Source: CTSoil-075 sp964292325
GTDB taxonomy: Bacteria > Bacillota > Negativicutes > DSM-13327
Assembly: GCA_964292325.1 (NCBI GenBank)
Contig: CAXYVG010000081.1
Location: forward strand, 1-16,584
Length of the DNA stretch: 16,584 nt
Reading direction: 5' to 3'
Part shown: positions 1 through 8,013 of the stretch, in pieces
How the letters are laid out: each line of letters begins with the position of its first letter
How positions within the stretch are numbered: the first letter of the stretch is position 1
Translations under genes and position numbers: made by a program
The notes under the pieces: generated by a model
The model's database searches: none
What the model was told of the DNA's origin: nothing
Seen by the model: only the letters and a program-made list of their open reading frames with translations

Positions 1-1
1 A

Positions 2-262
2 GGTGTATGTATTTATATTGTGCCGCCATCTTTGGATGAACTAGCGAAACGGATTCATAAAAGAGGAACCGATAGTCTGGAAAATATAAAAACTAGACTG
101 AATTGTGCTAATGATGAATTGACCTATGTGCATAATTATCATTATGTCGTAGTGAATGATGAAGTGCAAAATGCAACAAAGAAAGTAACTGCGATTATTA
201 TGGCAGAGAAATGTCGCGTGACGCGCAATCTTGGTATGATTGAACATATATTAACGAAATAA
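2..262 (+). CDS. gmk: Guanylate kinase, C-terminal part (5' end outside window)
   Basis: This is the last 86 codons of a frame already open at base 2; the GTG at 20 is internal and not a start. The segment reads GVCIYIVPPSLDELAKRI and continues to an ATxxN-rich helical end, as in the C-terminal part of guanylate kinase, where the IxxxPPSxxEL motif follows the end of the LID region. The enzyme phosphorylates GMP to GDP with ATP in the cytosol. The P-loop and GMP-binding domain lie upstream of the window. The next gene is rpoZ, 21 bases downstream, the usual gmk-rpoZ-coaBC order of Firmicutes, which supports the call. No terminator lies between them, so they are probably cotranscribed. Confidence 0.88.
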   Translation, partial: GVCIYIVPPSLDELAKRIHKRGTDSLENIKTRLNCANDELTYVHNYHYVVVNDEVQNATKKVTAIIMAEKCRVTRNLGMIEHILTK

Positions 263-283
263 ATTAAATTTGGGGGAAATAGA

Positions 284-490
284 ATGATTAATCCATCAAT
301 CGATACATTGGTTACAAAAGTAGATAGCAAATATACGTTAGTGGTGCTTGCAGCAAAACGTGCTCGCGAAATTATGGATGGTTCGGTACCGACCGTTGAG
401 AGTAAGTCAAGTAAACAAGTAACAATTGCTTTAGAAGAAGTAGCACAAGATCACATTACATATGAACGGACAAAAAGTGGTATTAAATAG
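284..490 (+). CDS. rpoZ: DNA-directed RNA polymerase omega subunit
   Basis: A 68-residue protein of normal length for Firmicute omega. It starts at ATG 284 behind a GGGGGAAA ribosome binding site. It shows the omega pattern: an N-terminal PSIDTLVTKVDSKYTLV helix, then AAKRAREI (the conserved helix that contacts beta-prime), then a KQVTIALEEV segment near residues 45-54. Omega helps assemble and stabilise RNA polymerase by binding the beta-prime C-terminal region; in several bacteria it is also part of the ppGpp response. It sits between gmk and coaBC with only 13 bases to the coaBC ATG, so the three are very likely one operon. Confidence 0.93.
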   Translation: MINPSIDTLVTKVDSKYTLVVLAAKRAREIMDGSVPTVESKSSKQVTIALEEVAQDHITYERTKSGIK

Positions 491-503
491 GTAGGTGGAT
501 TTC

Positions 504-1688
504 ATGCTGAAAGGTAAGAATATCGTTGTAGGAGTAGCAGGTGGTATTGCCGTTTATAAGGTAGTCGATATGGTTAGCCGATTGAAAAAACAGGGAGCTA
601 ATGTATATGTGATTATGACTGCAGCGGCATCAAAATTTGTTACACCTTTGACTTTTCGCGAAATAAGTGGACAACCAGTTGTTGTAGATATGTGGTCTGA
701 GGTTACCAATTGGAATGTAGAGCATATTGAGTTGGCAAGTCGTGCTGATTTATTTTTAATCGCTCCTGCTACGGCAAATATCATTGGCAAGATAGCCAAT
801 GGTATTGCAGATGATATGCTATCGACTACGGTTATGGCGACTCAGGCTCCTGTGCTATTGGCACCGGCTATGAATACAAATATGTATCTCAATCCTATTG
901 TTCAACAAAATATAACGAAACTGACTGAGCTAGGTTACCATTTTATTGAGCCTGAGTCAGGAATGCTCGCATGTGGCACCGAAGGAATCGGTCGTTTACC
1001 GACAACCGAAGTAGTTGTCAGCAAGGTGCTTGAATTATTCGCAAGTGCTGATTTTGCAGGAAAGCAGATCATCATTACAGCTGGCGGTACGCGAGAGGCC
1101 ATTGATCCTGTAAGATACATTGGGAATCGTTCGAGTGGGAAAATGGGTTATGCAATAGCGCGTGTAGCTGCTGCTCGGGGAGCTAATGTTATTTTAATAT
1201 CCGGGCCCACTCAATTGCCTGTGCCACAAGGCGTTACCTTTATACCTGTTGAATCTGCTTTGCAAATGAGAGACGCGGTGTTAGCGCACTATTCGGATTG
1301 TGATATTGTGATCAAGGCGGCTGCAGTGGCCGATTATCGTCCACAAGTTGTCAGTGAGCATAAAATAAAAAAGAATAGTACATCATTAGAGTTAATATTA
1401 GAAAAAACTCCAGATATTTTATTGGAGCTTGGGCAATTAAAGAAGCATCAGATATTAGTTGGATTTGCTGCGGAAACACAAGAATTAGTAGCTCATGCGC
1501 AAGGTAAATTAACGAGAAAAAAATTAGATATGATTGTTGCCAATGATGTAACGCTACCAGGTGCTGGTTTTAATGCAGATACGAATATTGTGAAGTTATT
1601 ATATTCTGATGGTCGTGTAGAAGAACTTCCTAAAATGTCAAAAGAACAGCTAGCAGGAATTATTTTAGATAAAATTCGGATACAATAG
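504..1688 (+). CDS. coaBC: Bifunctional phosphopantothenoylcysteine decarboxylase / phosphopantothenate-cysteine ligase
   Basis: A 394-residue fusion that makes 4'-phosphopantetheine from 4'-phosphopantothenate, cysteine and CTP in coenzyme A synthesis. The N-terminal half (about 1-180) is the FMN decarboxylase (CoaC). It has VAGGIAVYK (11-19), the active-site His in NVEHIELASRADL (H74), the PAMNTNMY motif (121-128) and the catalytic Cys in ACGTEGIGRL (C157). The C-terminal half (about 186-394) is the CoaB ligase, with TAGGTREAIDPVRYIGNRSSGKMG-type nucleotide-binding and dimer motifs from residue 192, KAAAVADYRP (271-280), the KIKK lysine motif near 287-290 and DMIVAND (342-348). ATG 504 is chosen over the in-frame GTG at 495 because AGGTGG at 493-498, five bases before the ATG, makes the better ribosome binding site and would overlap the GTG. 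Confidence 0.95.
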   Translation: MLKGKNIVVGVAGGIAVYKVVDMVSRLKKQGANVYVIMTAAASKFVTPLTFREISGQPVVVDMWSEVTNWNVEHIELASRADLFLIAPATANIIGKIANGIADDMLSTTVMATQAPVLLAPAMNTNMYLNPIVQQNITKLTELGYHFIEPESGMLACGTEGIGRLPTTEVVVSKVLELFASADFAGKQIIITAGGTREAIDPVRYIGNRSSGKMGYAIARVAAARGANVILISGPTQLPVPQGVTFIPVESALQMRDAVLAHYSDCDIVIKAAAVADYRPQVVSEHKIKKNSTSLELILEKTPDILLELGQLKKHQILVGFAAETQELVAHAQGKLTRKKLDMIVANDVTLPGAGFNADTNIVKLLYSDGRVEELPKMSKEQLAGIILDKIRIQ

Positions 1689-1754
1689 CAAATAAAGATT
1701 GATTTTTTATGAAATTTGATTTAGAATTTAGTTTGGCAGAATGTAATAGAATAT

Positions 1755-1897
1755 ACTCATCAAGAGTTAGTGGAGGGATTGGCCCGATGAAACTGCGGCA
1801 ACCATTTGAAGGATACTTCAAAAACGGTGCCAATTCCTGCGGTGTAATCCGCAAGATGGGAGAGTGAAATTCACACTCCCTTTGGGAGCTTTTTTTT
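1755..1897 (+). ncRNA. SAM-I (S-box) riboswitch with terminator platform, metK leader
   Basis: The leader carries the S-box core words in order: CATCAAGAG (1758-1766), GTGGAGGGA (1770-1778), GGCCCGATGAAAC (1781-1793), CGGCAACC (1796-1803), GGTGCCAATTCCTGC (1826-1840) and a final GATG. Helix P1 can form as 1756-1761 with 1855-1860. The 3' strand of P1 overlaps GGGAG at 1858-1862, which can instead pair with CTCCC at 1876-1880 (antiterminator). CTCCC can also pair with GGGAG at 1884-1888, giving a short hairpin followed by eight T (terminator). Known S-box logic predicts that bound SAM stabilises P1, frees CTCCC and terminates transcription, so metK is switched off when its product is plentiful. 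Confidence 0.95.
1876..1897 (+). terminator. Riboswitch-controlled intrinsic terminator before metK
   Basis: CTCCC (1876-1880), loop TTT and GGGAG (1884-1888) form a 5-bp GC-rich stem, followed by C and eight T (1890-1897). The stem is short. Its left arm is shared with the antiterminator pairing to 1858-1862, as expected for a conditional terminator in an S-box expression platform. Confidence 0.8.
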
Positions 1898-1925
1898 ATT
1901 CAATAAATAAGCGGGGGGATAAATC

Positions 1926-3119
1926 ATGGAAAAAAAACGCGTATTATTTACTTCTGAGTCGGTAACGGAAGGGCATCCTGATAAAATGGCCGACCAGATT
2001 TCCGATAGTGTACTAGATGCAATTATGGCAAAAGATCCTATGGGTAGAGTCGCATGCGAGACCCTTCTTACTACCGGACTGGTTCATGTTGTTGGTGAGA
2101 TTACAACGAAATGTTATGTGGATATTCCTAAATTGGTACGTGATACGATCAAAGAGATTGGTTATACTCGCGCTAAATATGGTTTTGATGGTGATACTTG
2201 TGGCGTATTAGTTTCGATCGGTGAACAATCGGCTGATATTGCGATGGGTGTTGACAAGGCACTGGAAGCAAAAAAAGGTCAAATGGATGATGAAATTGAA
2301 AGCATTGGCGCAGGGGATCAGGGTATGATGTTTGGCTATGCTACCAATGAAACTCCTGAATATATGCCTTTGACGATATCATTAGCACATAAATTGTCAT
2401 ATCGTTTAGCGCAGGTGCGTAAAAATGACGAAGTAAAGTATCTGCGTCCGGATGGGAAAACACAGGTAACAGTAGAATATGAAGATGGTAAACCAGTTCG
2501 TGTGGATACCATTGTTATTTCGACTCAGCATGATGCGGATGTTACGCTCGCAATGATTGAAAAAGATATGATTGAAAAAGTCATAAAACCGATTGTTCCA
2601 GCAGAATTATTAGATCAAAATACCAAGTATTACATTAACCCAACAGGCCGTTTTGTTATTGGCGGACCACAAGGCGATGCAGGACTAACGGGTCGTAAAA
2701 TCATTGTTGATACATATGGCGGGATGGCACGTCATGGCGGTGGTGCATTCTCTGGTAAAGATTGTACAAAAGTAGATCGCTCTGCCGCTTATGCTGCACG
2801 TTATGTAGCGAAAAATGTGGTGGCAGCAGGACTTGCTGATAAATGCGAAATTCAGTTAGCTTATGCGATTGGTGTTGCAAAGCCCGTTTCTATTATGGTT
2901 GAAACATTTGGAACTGGGAAAATAGCAGAATCGCTAATCGTAGCGTTGATTAATAAACACTTTGATTTACGTCCAGCTGGTATTATTAAGACGTTAGATT
3001 TACGTCGTCCTATTTATCGCCAGACAGCAGCATATGGTCATTTTGGCCGTACAGATGTTGATTTACCTTGGGAACGCACAGATAAAGCGGAGATTTTACG
3101 TAAGGAAGCCAATCTATAA
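1926..3119 (+). CDS. metK: S-adenosylmethionine synthetase
   Basis: A 397-residue enzyme of the usual length that makes SAM from methionine and ATP, releasing phosphate and pyrophosphate; it is a cytosolic tetramer in known family members. Visible signatures are FTSESVTEGHPDK with the catalytic His (H17), the conserved GAGDQGMMFGYA signature (128-139) and the phosphate-binding GGGAFSGKD (271-279) followed by TKVDRSAAY. The start is ATG 1926 behind a GCGGGGGG ribosome binding site at 1911-1918. It lies directly downstream of an S-box riboswitch, so it should be shut off by its own product. Its position between coaBC and priA breaks the coaBC-priA order seen in Bacillus. It is followed by an intrinsic terminator, so it may be a single-gene unit. 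The SAM it makes is used by rsmB and rlmN downstream. Confidence 0.97.
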   Translation: MEKKRVLFTSESVTEGHPDKMADQISDSVLDAIMAKDPMGRVACETLLTTGLVHVVGEITTKCYVDIPKLVRDTIKEIGYTRAKYGFDGDTCGVLVSIGEQSADIAMGVDKALEAKKGQMDDEIESIGAGDQGMMFGYATNETPEYMPLTISLAHKLSYRLAQVRKNDEVKYLRPDGKTQVTVEYEDGKPVRVDTIVISTQHDADVTLAMIEKDMIEKVIKPIVPAELLDQNTKYYINPTGRFVIGGPQGDAGLTGRKIIVDTYGGMARHGGGAFSGKDCTKVDRSAAYAARYVAKNVVAAGLADKCEIQLAYAIGVAKPVSIMVETFGTGKIAESLIVALINKHFDLRPAGIIKTLDLRRPIYRQTAAYGHFGRTDVDLPWERTDKAEILRKEANL

Positions 3120-3146
3120 CCCATAAATAATTATTGTTCTGTACAG

Positions 3147-3175
3147 TTGATAAAAAACACATACTTTGATACTAT
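3147..3175 (+). promoter_or_regulatory. Candidate sigma-A promoter for the priA operon
   Basis: TTGATA (3147-3152), a 17-base spacer and TACTAT (3170-3175) match five of six and four to five of six consensus positions. Predicted initiation would fall near 3182, at the left arm of the hairpin at 3182-3201. It is the only reasonable promoter seen between the metK stop and priA. Read by eye, not scored. Confidence 0.45.
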
Positions 3176-3181
3176 GAGAAA

Positions 3182-3208
3182 GGGGACTCCGTGAGATCCC
3201 CTTCTTTT
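3182..3208 (+). terminator. Intrinsic terminator after metK
   Basis: GGGGACTC (3182-3189), loop CGT and GAGATCCCC (3193-3201) pair as GGGGA/TCCCC plus CTC/GAG with one bulged A. The stem is followed by TTCTTTTG. It lies 62 bases after the metK stop and should end the metK transcript. Confidence 0.75.
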
Positions 3209-3257
3209 GCTTTAATGATAAGTAAAGTTTTTTCTGGTATTGTGAAGGTCACAATGA

Positions 3258-5702
3258 ATGGTGGTAAAGATGCAACGTATAGCTCAAGTATTGGTAAATA
3301 TTCCAACAAAAAGTATAAATAAAGCTTTTTCTTATATCATACCTGTACACTTAGATTTTATTGATATAGGCTGGCGAGTCATCGTACCTTTTGGCAATCG
3401 TAAATTAGAAGGTTTTATTATTGGTGTGACGGATGAAGAAGATGTAAGTCACTTTGACTTAAAACCGATTTTAGATAGATTAGATGATACGGTATGGTTT
3501 GATGATCATATGATGCAGACGGCTAGGTGGATTAGTGAGTATTATGTATGTAATTTAGTGGATGCTATGCGTTTATTTATTCCCGGAAAATCAGGTGTCA
3601 AGAGTGTTACGACCTATCGCATCGCTGATCATGTTGTTATAGAATCTATGACCGCTAGTTTGCTTAAAAAGTCATCAGAACATTCTCAGGTATTTATATA
3701 TATACATAAACACCAACCTGTTATGATTGGAAAATTAGAAAAAGAATTTGGCCCAGGTGCACTAAAAGTAGTAAACTACTTAGCACGCAAGCAAATTATC
3801 ACTGGTGAAGCAGTTGCGAAAAAAACAGCGATGCATCGATACAAGAATGTTGTACGCCTGTCAGTGACGCAGGAGATCGGACAGTCTTTGCTGGAAGGTT
3901 TTACGCGAAAACCAGCTCAGTGTCGATTGCTAACATATTTACTTACACATCGAGAACTGCCTTATGATGATTTTGCGCAGCATAATATCAGCTATGATGC
4001 TGTGAAAAAGTTAGTGCAGGCCGGTGTAGCCTCTATTGCAAAAGTGCAGAGCATACGGGATAGTTATGCAGATATTTGCGCGCCAGGAGCTCAGGTTTCG
4101 CTTACCGCAGATCAGCAACAAGTGTTAGGAGCCATTATCCCTACCATGCAGGCAAGGCAATATCACTCCTTTTTACTACATGGCATTACGGGTAGTGGTA
4201 AAACACAAGTGTATATTGAAGCCGTTGCAGTTGCGAGAGCAAATCAACGTCAGGCGATTGTTTTGGTACCAGAAATTGCCTTGACTAGTCAAATTGTTGC
4301 ACGTTTTAAGGCACGGTTTTGTGATGATGTAGTGGTGATGCATAGTAAATTATCTACTGGTGAGCGGTATGATGCTTGGCAACGTTTACGCACGAAGCAA
4401 GCCGGGATTGTCATTGGAGCTCGCTCCGCCGTGTTTTCACCACTCCCTGATCTCGGAATTATTATAATGGATGAAGAACATGAGTTTACTTATAAGCAAG
4501 AAGAAGCACCTCGTTATCATACTCGTCAAGTCGCTTTAACGAGAGCGCGCCTTGCTGGCGGAATTGTGATCATGGGCAGTGCCACTCCATCGGTGGAAAC
4601 GTATTATCAGGCACTACAGAGTGAACATACGCTGCTGACTATGGCAAAACGTATTGCGGGCGCTTTGTTGCCTGAGGTTACCGTTGTCGATATGCGTGAG
4701 GAATTGCGGCAAAAACGACGAAGTGTGATATCGTTACCACTACTGGAATTGTTAGCTGAAACGCTAGAGCGCAAAGAACAGGCGATTATTTTATTAAATC
4801 GGCGTGGATATGCGACATTTGTTATGTGTCGTGAATGTGGGCATATTATACGTTGTCAGCATTGTGATATTTCTCTTGTATATCATGCAGTAGGCAATCT
4901 ACTGCGTTGTCATTACTGCCAAACTGTAGAAAAAACGCCTGATATTTGTCCGAAGTGTAGTAGTCGCTATATTCGTTTTTTTGGCACAGGCACACAAAAG
5001 TTAGAAGAAAACTTGGCAAAGTCATTCCCGGGAATACGTATTGTCCGAATGGATCAAGATACTACAGGTGGGAAAATGGCTTATGATCGCATTTTGGATG
5101 CGTTTGCCAAAGGGGAACATGATGTGTTATTAGGTACGCAAATGGTGGCAAAAGGTCATGATGTTAAGAATGTTACAGCAGTCGGAATTATTGCTGCGGA
5201 TAGTATATTAAACTTGCCAGATTTTCGCGCTGCCGAACGTGTTTTTGCATTGCTTACGCAAGCGGCAGGGCGAGCTGGGCGAGGTGATAAGGCAGGAAAA
5301 GTCGTGGTACAGACTTATAATCCTGAGCATTATGCAGTAAAGGCGGGAGCCAATCATGATTATACTGCTTTTTATCAAGCCGAGATTGGTTTTAGAAAAG
5401 GGCTTTGCTATCCACCTTATGGACAGATTCTGAAACTGACAACGCAAGCGGATGAAGAGGGTAAGGCGCGTAGTCAAGCGGATAAAATTATTAAGAAATT
5501 AAAATCAATGTTGCAACATAATGATACTATTGAGGTGATTGGGCCATTTCCGGCACCCATTGCTAAAATCAAAGATGTCTTTCGTATGAATATCGTAATA
5601 AAAGCAGTCAATATTGCAGAGGTTAAGCCTTACTTAGTGGATATGGGATTAACCACCCGTCCGGATGTGATTATTGATGTAGATCCAATTAGTATCATGT
5701 AG
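3258..5702 (+). CDS. priA: Primosomal protein N', replication restart helicase PriA
   Basis: An 814-residue superfamily 2 DNA helicase that rebuilds replication forks away from oriC by loading the primosome. Residues 1 to about 110 form the 3'-DNA-end-binding domain (IAQVLVNIPTKSINKAFSYIIP). The helicase core has Walker A GITGSGKT (309-316), Walker B DEEH (405-408) and GSATPSVET. An eight-Cys zinc region is complete (C524, C527, C533, C536, C551, C554, C564, C567). Motifs GTQMVAKGHD and QAAGRAGRG follow. ATG 3258 is in frame with a second ATG at 3270, which gives MQRIAQVLVNIP, closer to the usual PriA N-terminus, and has GGTGG five bases upstream. The true start is undecided between these two. 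The gene is followed by a 72-base gap and def, as in the Firmicute priA-def-fmt-rsmB order. Confidence 0.96.
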   Translation: MVVKMQRIAQVLVNIPTKSINKAFSYIIPVHLDFIDIGWRVIVPFGNRKLEGFIIGVTDEEDVSHFDLKPILDRLDDTVWFDDHMMQTARWISEYYVCNLVDAMRLFIPGKSGVKSVTTYRIADHVVIESMTASLLKKSSEHSQVFIYIHKHQPVMIGKLEKEFGPGALKVVNYLARKQIITGEAVAKKTAMHRYKNVVRLSVTQEIGQSLLEGFTRKPAQCRLLTYLLTHRELPYDDFAQHNISYDAVKKLVQAGVASIAKVQSIRDSYADICAPGAQVSLTADQQQVLGAIIPTMQARQYHSFLLHGITGSGKTQVYIEAVAVARANQRQAIVLVPEIALTSQIVARFKARFCDDVVVMHSKLSTGERYDAWQRLRTKQAGIVIGARSAVFSPLPDLGIIIMDEEHEFTYKQEEAPRYHTRQVALTRARLAGGIVIMGSATPSVETYYQALQSEHTLLTMAKRIAGALLPEVTVVDMREELRQKRRSVISLPLLELLAETLERKEQAIILLNRRGYATFVMCRECGHIIRCQHCDISLVYHAVGNLLRCHYCQTVEKTPDICPKCSSRYIRFFGTGTQKLEENLAKSFPGIRIVRMDQDTTGGKMAYDRILDAFAKGEHDVLLGTQMVAKGHDVKNVTAVGIIAADSILNLPDFRAAERVFALLTQAAGRAGRGDKAGKVVVQTYNPEHYAVKAGANHDYTAFYQAEIGFRKGLCYPPYGQILKLTTQADEEGKARSQADKIIKKLKSMLQHNDTIEVIGPFPAPIAKIKDVFRMNIVIKAVNIAEVKPYLVDMGLTTRPDVIIDVDPISIM

Positions 5703-5789
5703 CTATTTTCTTTTCATTAAAATATGGATTTTTCGATCGTTGTATGATAGAATTTGGCATGATTTATCAAAAAGTTGAGGGGGATCATA

Positions 5790-6245
5790 ATGGCAGTTTT
5801 GGAGATCAAAAAAGCTGGGGATAAAGTATTAAAGGCAAAAGCTGAACCGGTAATAAAAATTGATAAAAAAATAAGAAAGCTCCTTGATGATATGGCAGAA
5901 ACTATGGTTAAGGCAGATGGTGTAGGTTTGGCTGCTCCACAAGTCGGCGTCTCTCTTCGCGTGGTTGTTTTGGATGTTGGCGATGGATTAATTGAATTAA
6001 TCAATCCAGTGATTACTATGAGTCAGGGTTCTAGCCTTGGCCTTGAAGGTTGCCTAAGCATTCCAGGCGTATATGGTGAGGTGGAACGCTTTACGGAAGT
6101 TACAGTAGAAGGACGGAATCGTTTTGGCAAAAAGATCAATATAGCAGGCACTGAATTGCTAGCAAGAGCATTGCAACATGAAATTGATCATCTGGAAGGT
6201 ATATTATTTATTGAAAAAGCACAAACCATTCATAGGGAGTCCTGA
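5790..6245 (+). CDS. def: Peptide deformylase
   Basis: A 151-residue metalloenzyme that removes the formyl group from the N-terminal methionine of new proteins at the ribosome. All three family motifs are intact: GVGLAAPQ (44-51), EGCLS with the metal-binding Cys (86-90, C88) and HEIDH with the two metal-binding His and catalytic Glu (130-134). ATG 5790 is chosen because GAGGGGG at 5777-5783 lies six bases upstream; the in-frame TTG at 5775 has no good site. Length fits the compact Firmicute type 1 form. The stop overlaps the fmt start (TGATG), so def and fmt are translationally coupled. The pair removes and adds the same formyl group. Confidence 0.95.
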   Translation: MAVLEIKKAGDKVLKAKAEPVIKIDKKIRKLLDDMAETMVKADGVGLAAPQVGVSLRVVVLDVGDGLIELINPVITMSQGSSLGLEGCLSIPGVYGEVERFTEVTVEGRNRFGKKINIAGTELLARALQHEIDHLEGILFIEKAQTIHRES

Positions 6246-7189
6246 TGATGACAAAAAAACGAGTTGTATTTATGGGAACGCCGGATTTTGCCGTTTCCTG
6301 TTTAGATATGTTAGTTGCAGAGCAGTATGATGTTGTGGCAGTGGTTACCCAACCGGATCGTCCAAAAGGCCGGGGGCAAAAAATAACCCAACATCCGGTA
6401 AAGCAAGCAGCATTAGCTTATGGGCTACCTGTCTTGCAGCCTAATAAAGTAAAAGAAATCGAGTTTCAAGAGCAGCTAGCTTTACTGAAACCGGATCTTA
6501 TTATTGTAGTAGCCTTTGGGCAATTGTTGCCGAAAGTTATTTTAGATTTACCACCACTGGGCTGTATTAATGTGCATGCTTCCTTATTACCATATTATCG
6601 CGGGGCTGCACCGATTCATTGGGCAGTGATAAACGGTGAAACGGTTACTGGTGTTACCACCATGTATATGGATGTGGGCATGGATACTGGCGATATGATT
6701 TTGAAGGATCAGGTAGCCATTGATGAAAATGAAACCTCCGGGATGTTACATGATAAACTGAAAGCAAGTGGTGCAAATCTTCTAAAAGAAACCATGAAGT
6801 TATTGATTGAAGGGAGAGCGCCACGTACTCCTCAAAATCATACGTTAGCAACCTATGCGTCAATGTTAAATCGAGAATTAGAAGCCATTGATTGGAAGCG
6901 ATCTGCTGGACAGATTCATAACTTAGTGCGTGGACTGACTCCTTGGCCTAGTGCATATTGCTCCTATCAAGATAAAAATTTAAAAATTTGGCAGACTAAA
7001 GTATATCAAAGTGAGACGAGTACGACTACCCCAGGAAAGATTAGCAAAATAACAGCAGATGGTTTTGTTGTAGAAACAGGGCAAGGGGCACTAGAAATTT
7101 TAGAAGTGCAACCGGCCAGTAAACGCCATATGAGTGCGAAAGACTTTGTATGTGGATACGGTATACGTATGGGTGATATATTGAGATAG
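6245..7189 (+). CDS. fmt: Methionyl-tRNA formyltransferase
   Basis: A 314-residue enzyme that uses 10-formyltetrahydrofolate to formylate initiator Met-tRNA. The N-terminal Rossmann domain starts VVFMGTPDFAV. The catalytic triad of the formyltransferase fold is visible as N109 and H111 in INVHASLLP and D147 in MDTGD. Loop residues PKGRGQK (40-46) correspond to the tRNA-contacting insertion. A C-terminal OB-like domain begins near residue 205. The start ATG 6245 shares its A with the def stop; a second ATG at 6248 is equally possible, and AGGGAG at 6234-6239 serves either. The stop is followed after 11 bases by the DUF116 gene, so the operon continues. Confidence 0.96.
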   Translation: MMTKKRVVFMGTPDFAVSCLDMLVAEQYDVVAVVTQPDRPKGRGQKITQHPVKQAALAYGLPVLQPNKVKEIEFQEQLALLKPDLIIVVAFGQLLPKVILDLPPLGCINVHASLLPYYRGAAPIHWAVINGETVTGVTTMYMDVGMDTGDMILKDQVAIDENETSGMLHDKLKASGANLLKETMKLLIEGRAPRTPQNHTLATYASMLNRELEAIDWKRSAGQIHNLVRGLTPWPSAYCSYQDKNLKIWQTKVYQSETSTTTPGKISKITADGFVVETGQGALEILEVQPASKRHMSAKDFVCGYGIRMGDILR

Positions 7190-7200
7190 AGGTGAAAGGT

Positions 7201-7962
7201 ATGATTGAGGTGATCGTTCGTCCACAGAAAAGACTATTTTTAATATTAATACTTGCAAGTTTATGTGTGGCCGCTCTTTCTACCTATGGTTTATGGATGG
7301 TAAGTTCACCGGGGCTTGCCAATATCAGTACGTACCTGCCAATCATTCTTGGTGTTTTATTGGCATTGTTTTTATTGGGTATTGGTATTGGGGTTGGTGG
7401 CATTATTTTAACTATTTTAGGCTTTTCTACCTTAGCGTTTTTTCAAGGTCCAGCTTGGTCGGCGATTCAACTCTTGTTTCCATTGGCGACTCGAATTGGA
7501 AAATGCTTTGATATCGAAAAAGAGCGAGTAGAACGATCTTTTATAGAAGTCAGTAATCATTTGATTCGGGCAAAAGCCATTAAAGTGAGTCCTGAACATT
7601 TACTCATTCTCACACCTCATTGTATTCAACATGATTCTTGCCAGTATAAAGTGACTCATGATATAGCCAATTGTCGTCAATGTGGTGGTTGCCAGGTTGG
7701 CGATTTGCTCACGATTTCGAGAAAGTATGGTGTTCATGTATCGATTTCTACCGGAGGGACATTAGCGCGCAAGGTCATTAAAACATTGCGCCCTCATGCA
7801 GTACTCGCCATTGCTTGTGAACGAGATTTGACTAGCGGTATTCAAGATGTTTTTCCGCTACCAGTCATTGGTGTTTTAAATGAACGACCGAATGGGCCCT
7901 GTTGCAATACACGTATTGATGTGCAGGAAGTAGAAAATGTGGTGAAAGATTTTCTTTACTAA
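7201..7962 (+). CDS. DUF116 family membrane-anchored Cys-rich protein
   Basis: A 253-residue protein of the DUF116 family, whose biochemical role I do not know. Residues 11-33 and about 44-80 are hydrophobic, giving two or three membrane segments. The soluble part carries eight conserved-looking cysteines: C141, C147, then NCRQCGGC (C158, C161, C164), C206 in IACERDL and C234-C235 in GPCCNTRID. The spacing suggests a metal or Fe-S cluster, but this is inference. ATG 7201 is preferred to the GTG at 7192 because AGGTGA (7190-7195) sits five bases before the ATG. It lies between fmt and rsmB, 11 bases after fmt, so it is cotranscribed with translation and rRNA-modification genes. Confidence 0.85.
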   Translation: MIEVIVRPQKRLFLILILASLCVAALSTYGLWMVSSPGLANISTYLPIILGVLLALFLLGIGIGVGGIILTILGFSTLAFFQGPAWSAIQLLFPLATRIGKCFDIEKERVERSFIEVSNHLIRAKAIKVSPEHLLILTPHCIQHDSCQYKVTHDIANCRQCGGCQVGDLLTISRKYGVHVSISTGGTLARKVIKTLRPHAVLAIACERDLTSGIQDVFPLPVIGVLNERPNGPCCNTRIDVQEVENVVKDFLY

Positions 7963-8013
7963 AGGGACATTGGCGATAGATGGCAATCGATAAATTGAAA
8001 TGAAGGTGAAAAT

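Noticed and set aside
1689..1754. Sigma-A promoter for the S-box leader (TAGAAT at 1747-1752).
   Set aside because: A promoter is expected here, but no -35 box with correct spacing stands out, so it is not listed as a feature.
5208..5477. Minus-strand open frames of 60-135 codons, for example inside priA, DUF134 and the radical-SAM gene.
   Set aside because: They lie opposite strongly supported genes, lack ribosome sites and encode no recognisable domains.
5703..5789. Promoter in the priA-def gap (TATGAT or TAGAAT near 5744-5752).
   Set aside because: No acceptable -35 box at 16-18 bases upstream; cotranscription from priA is as likely.
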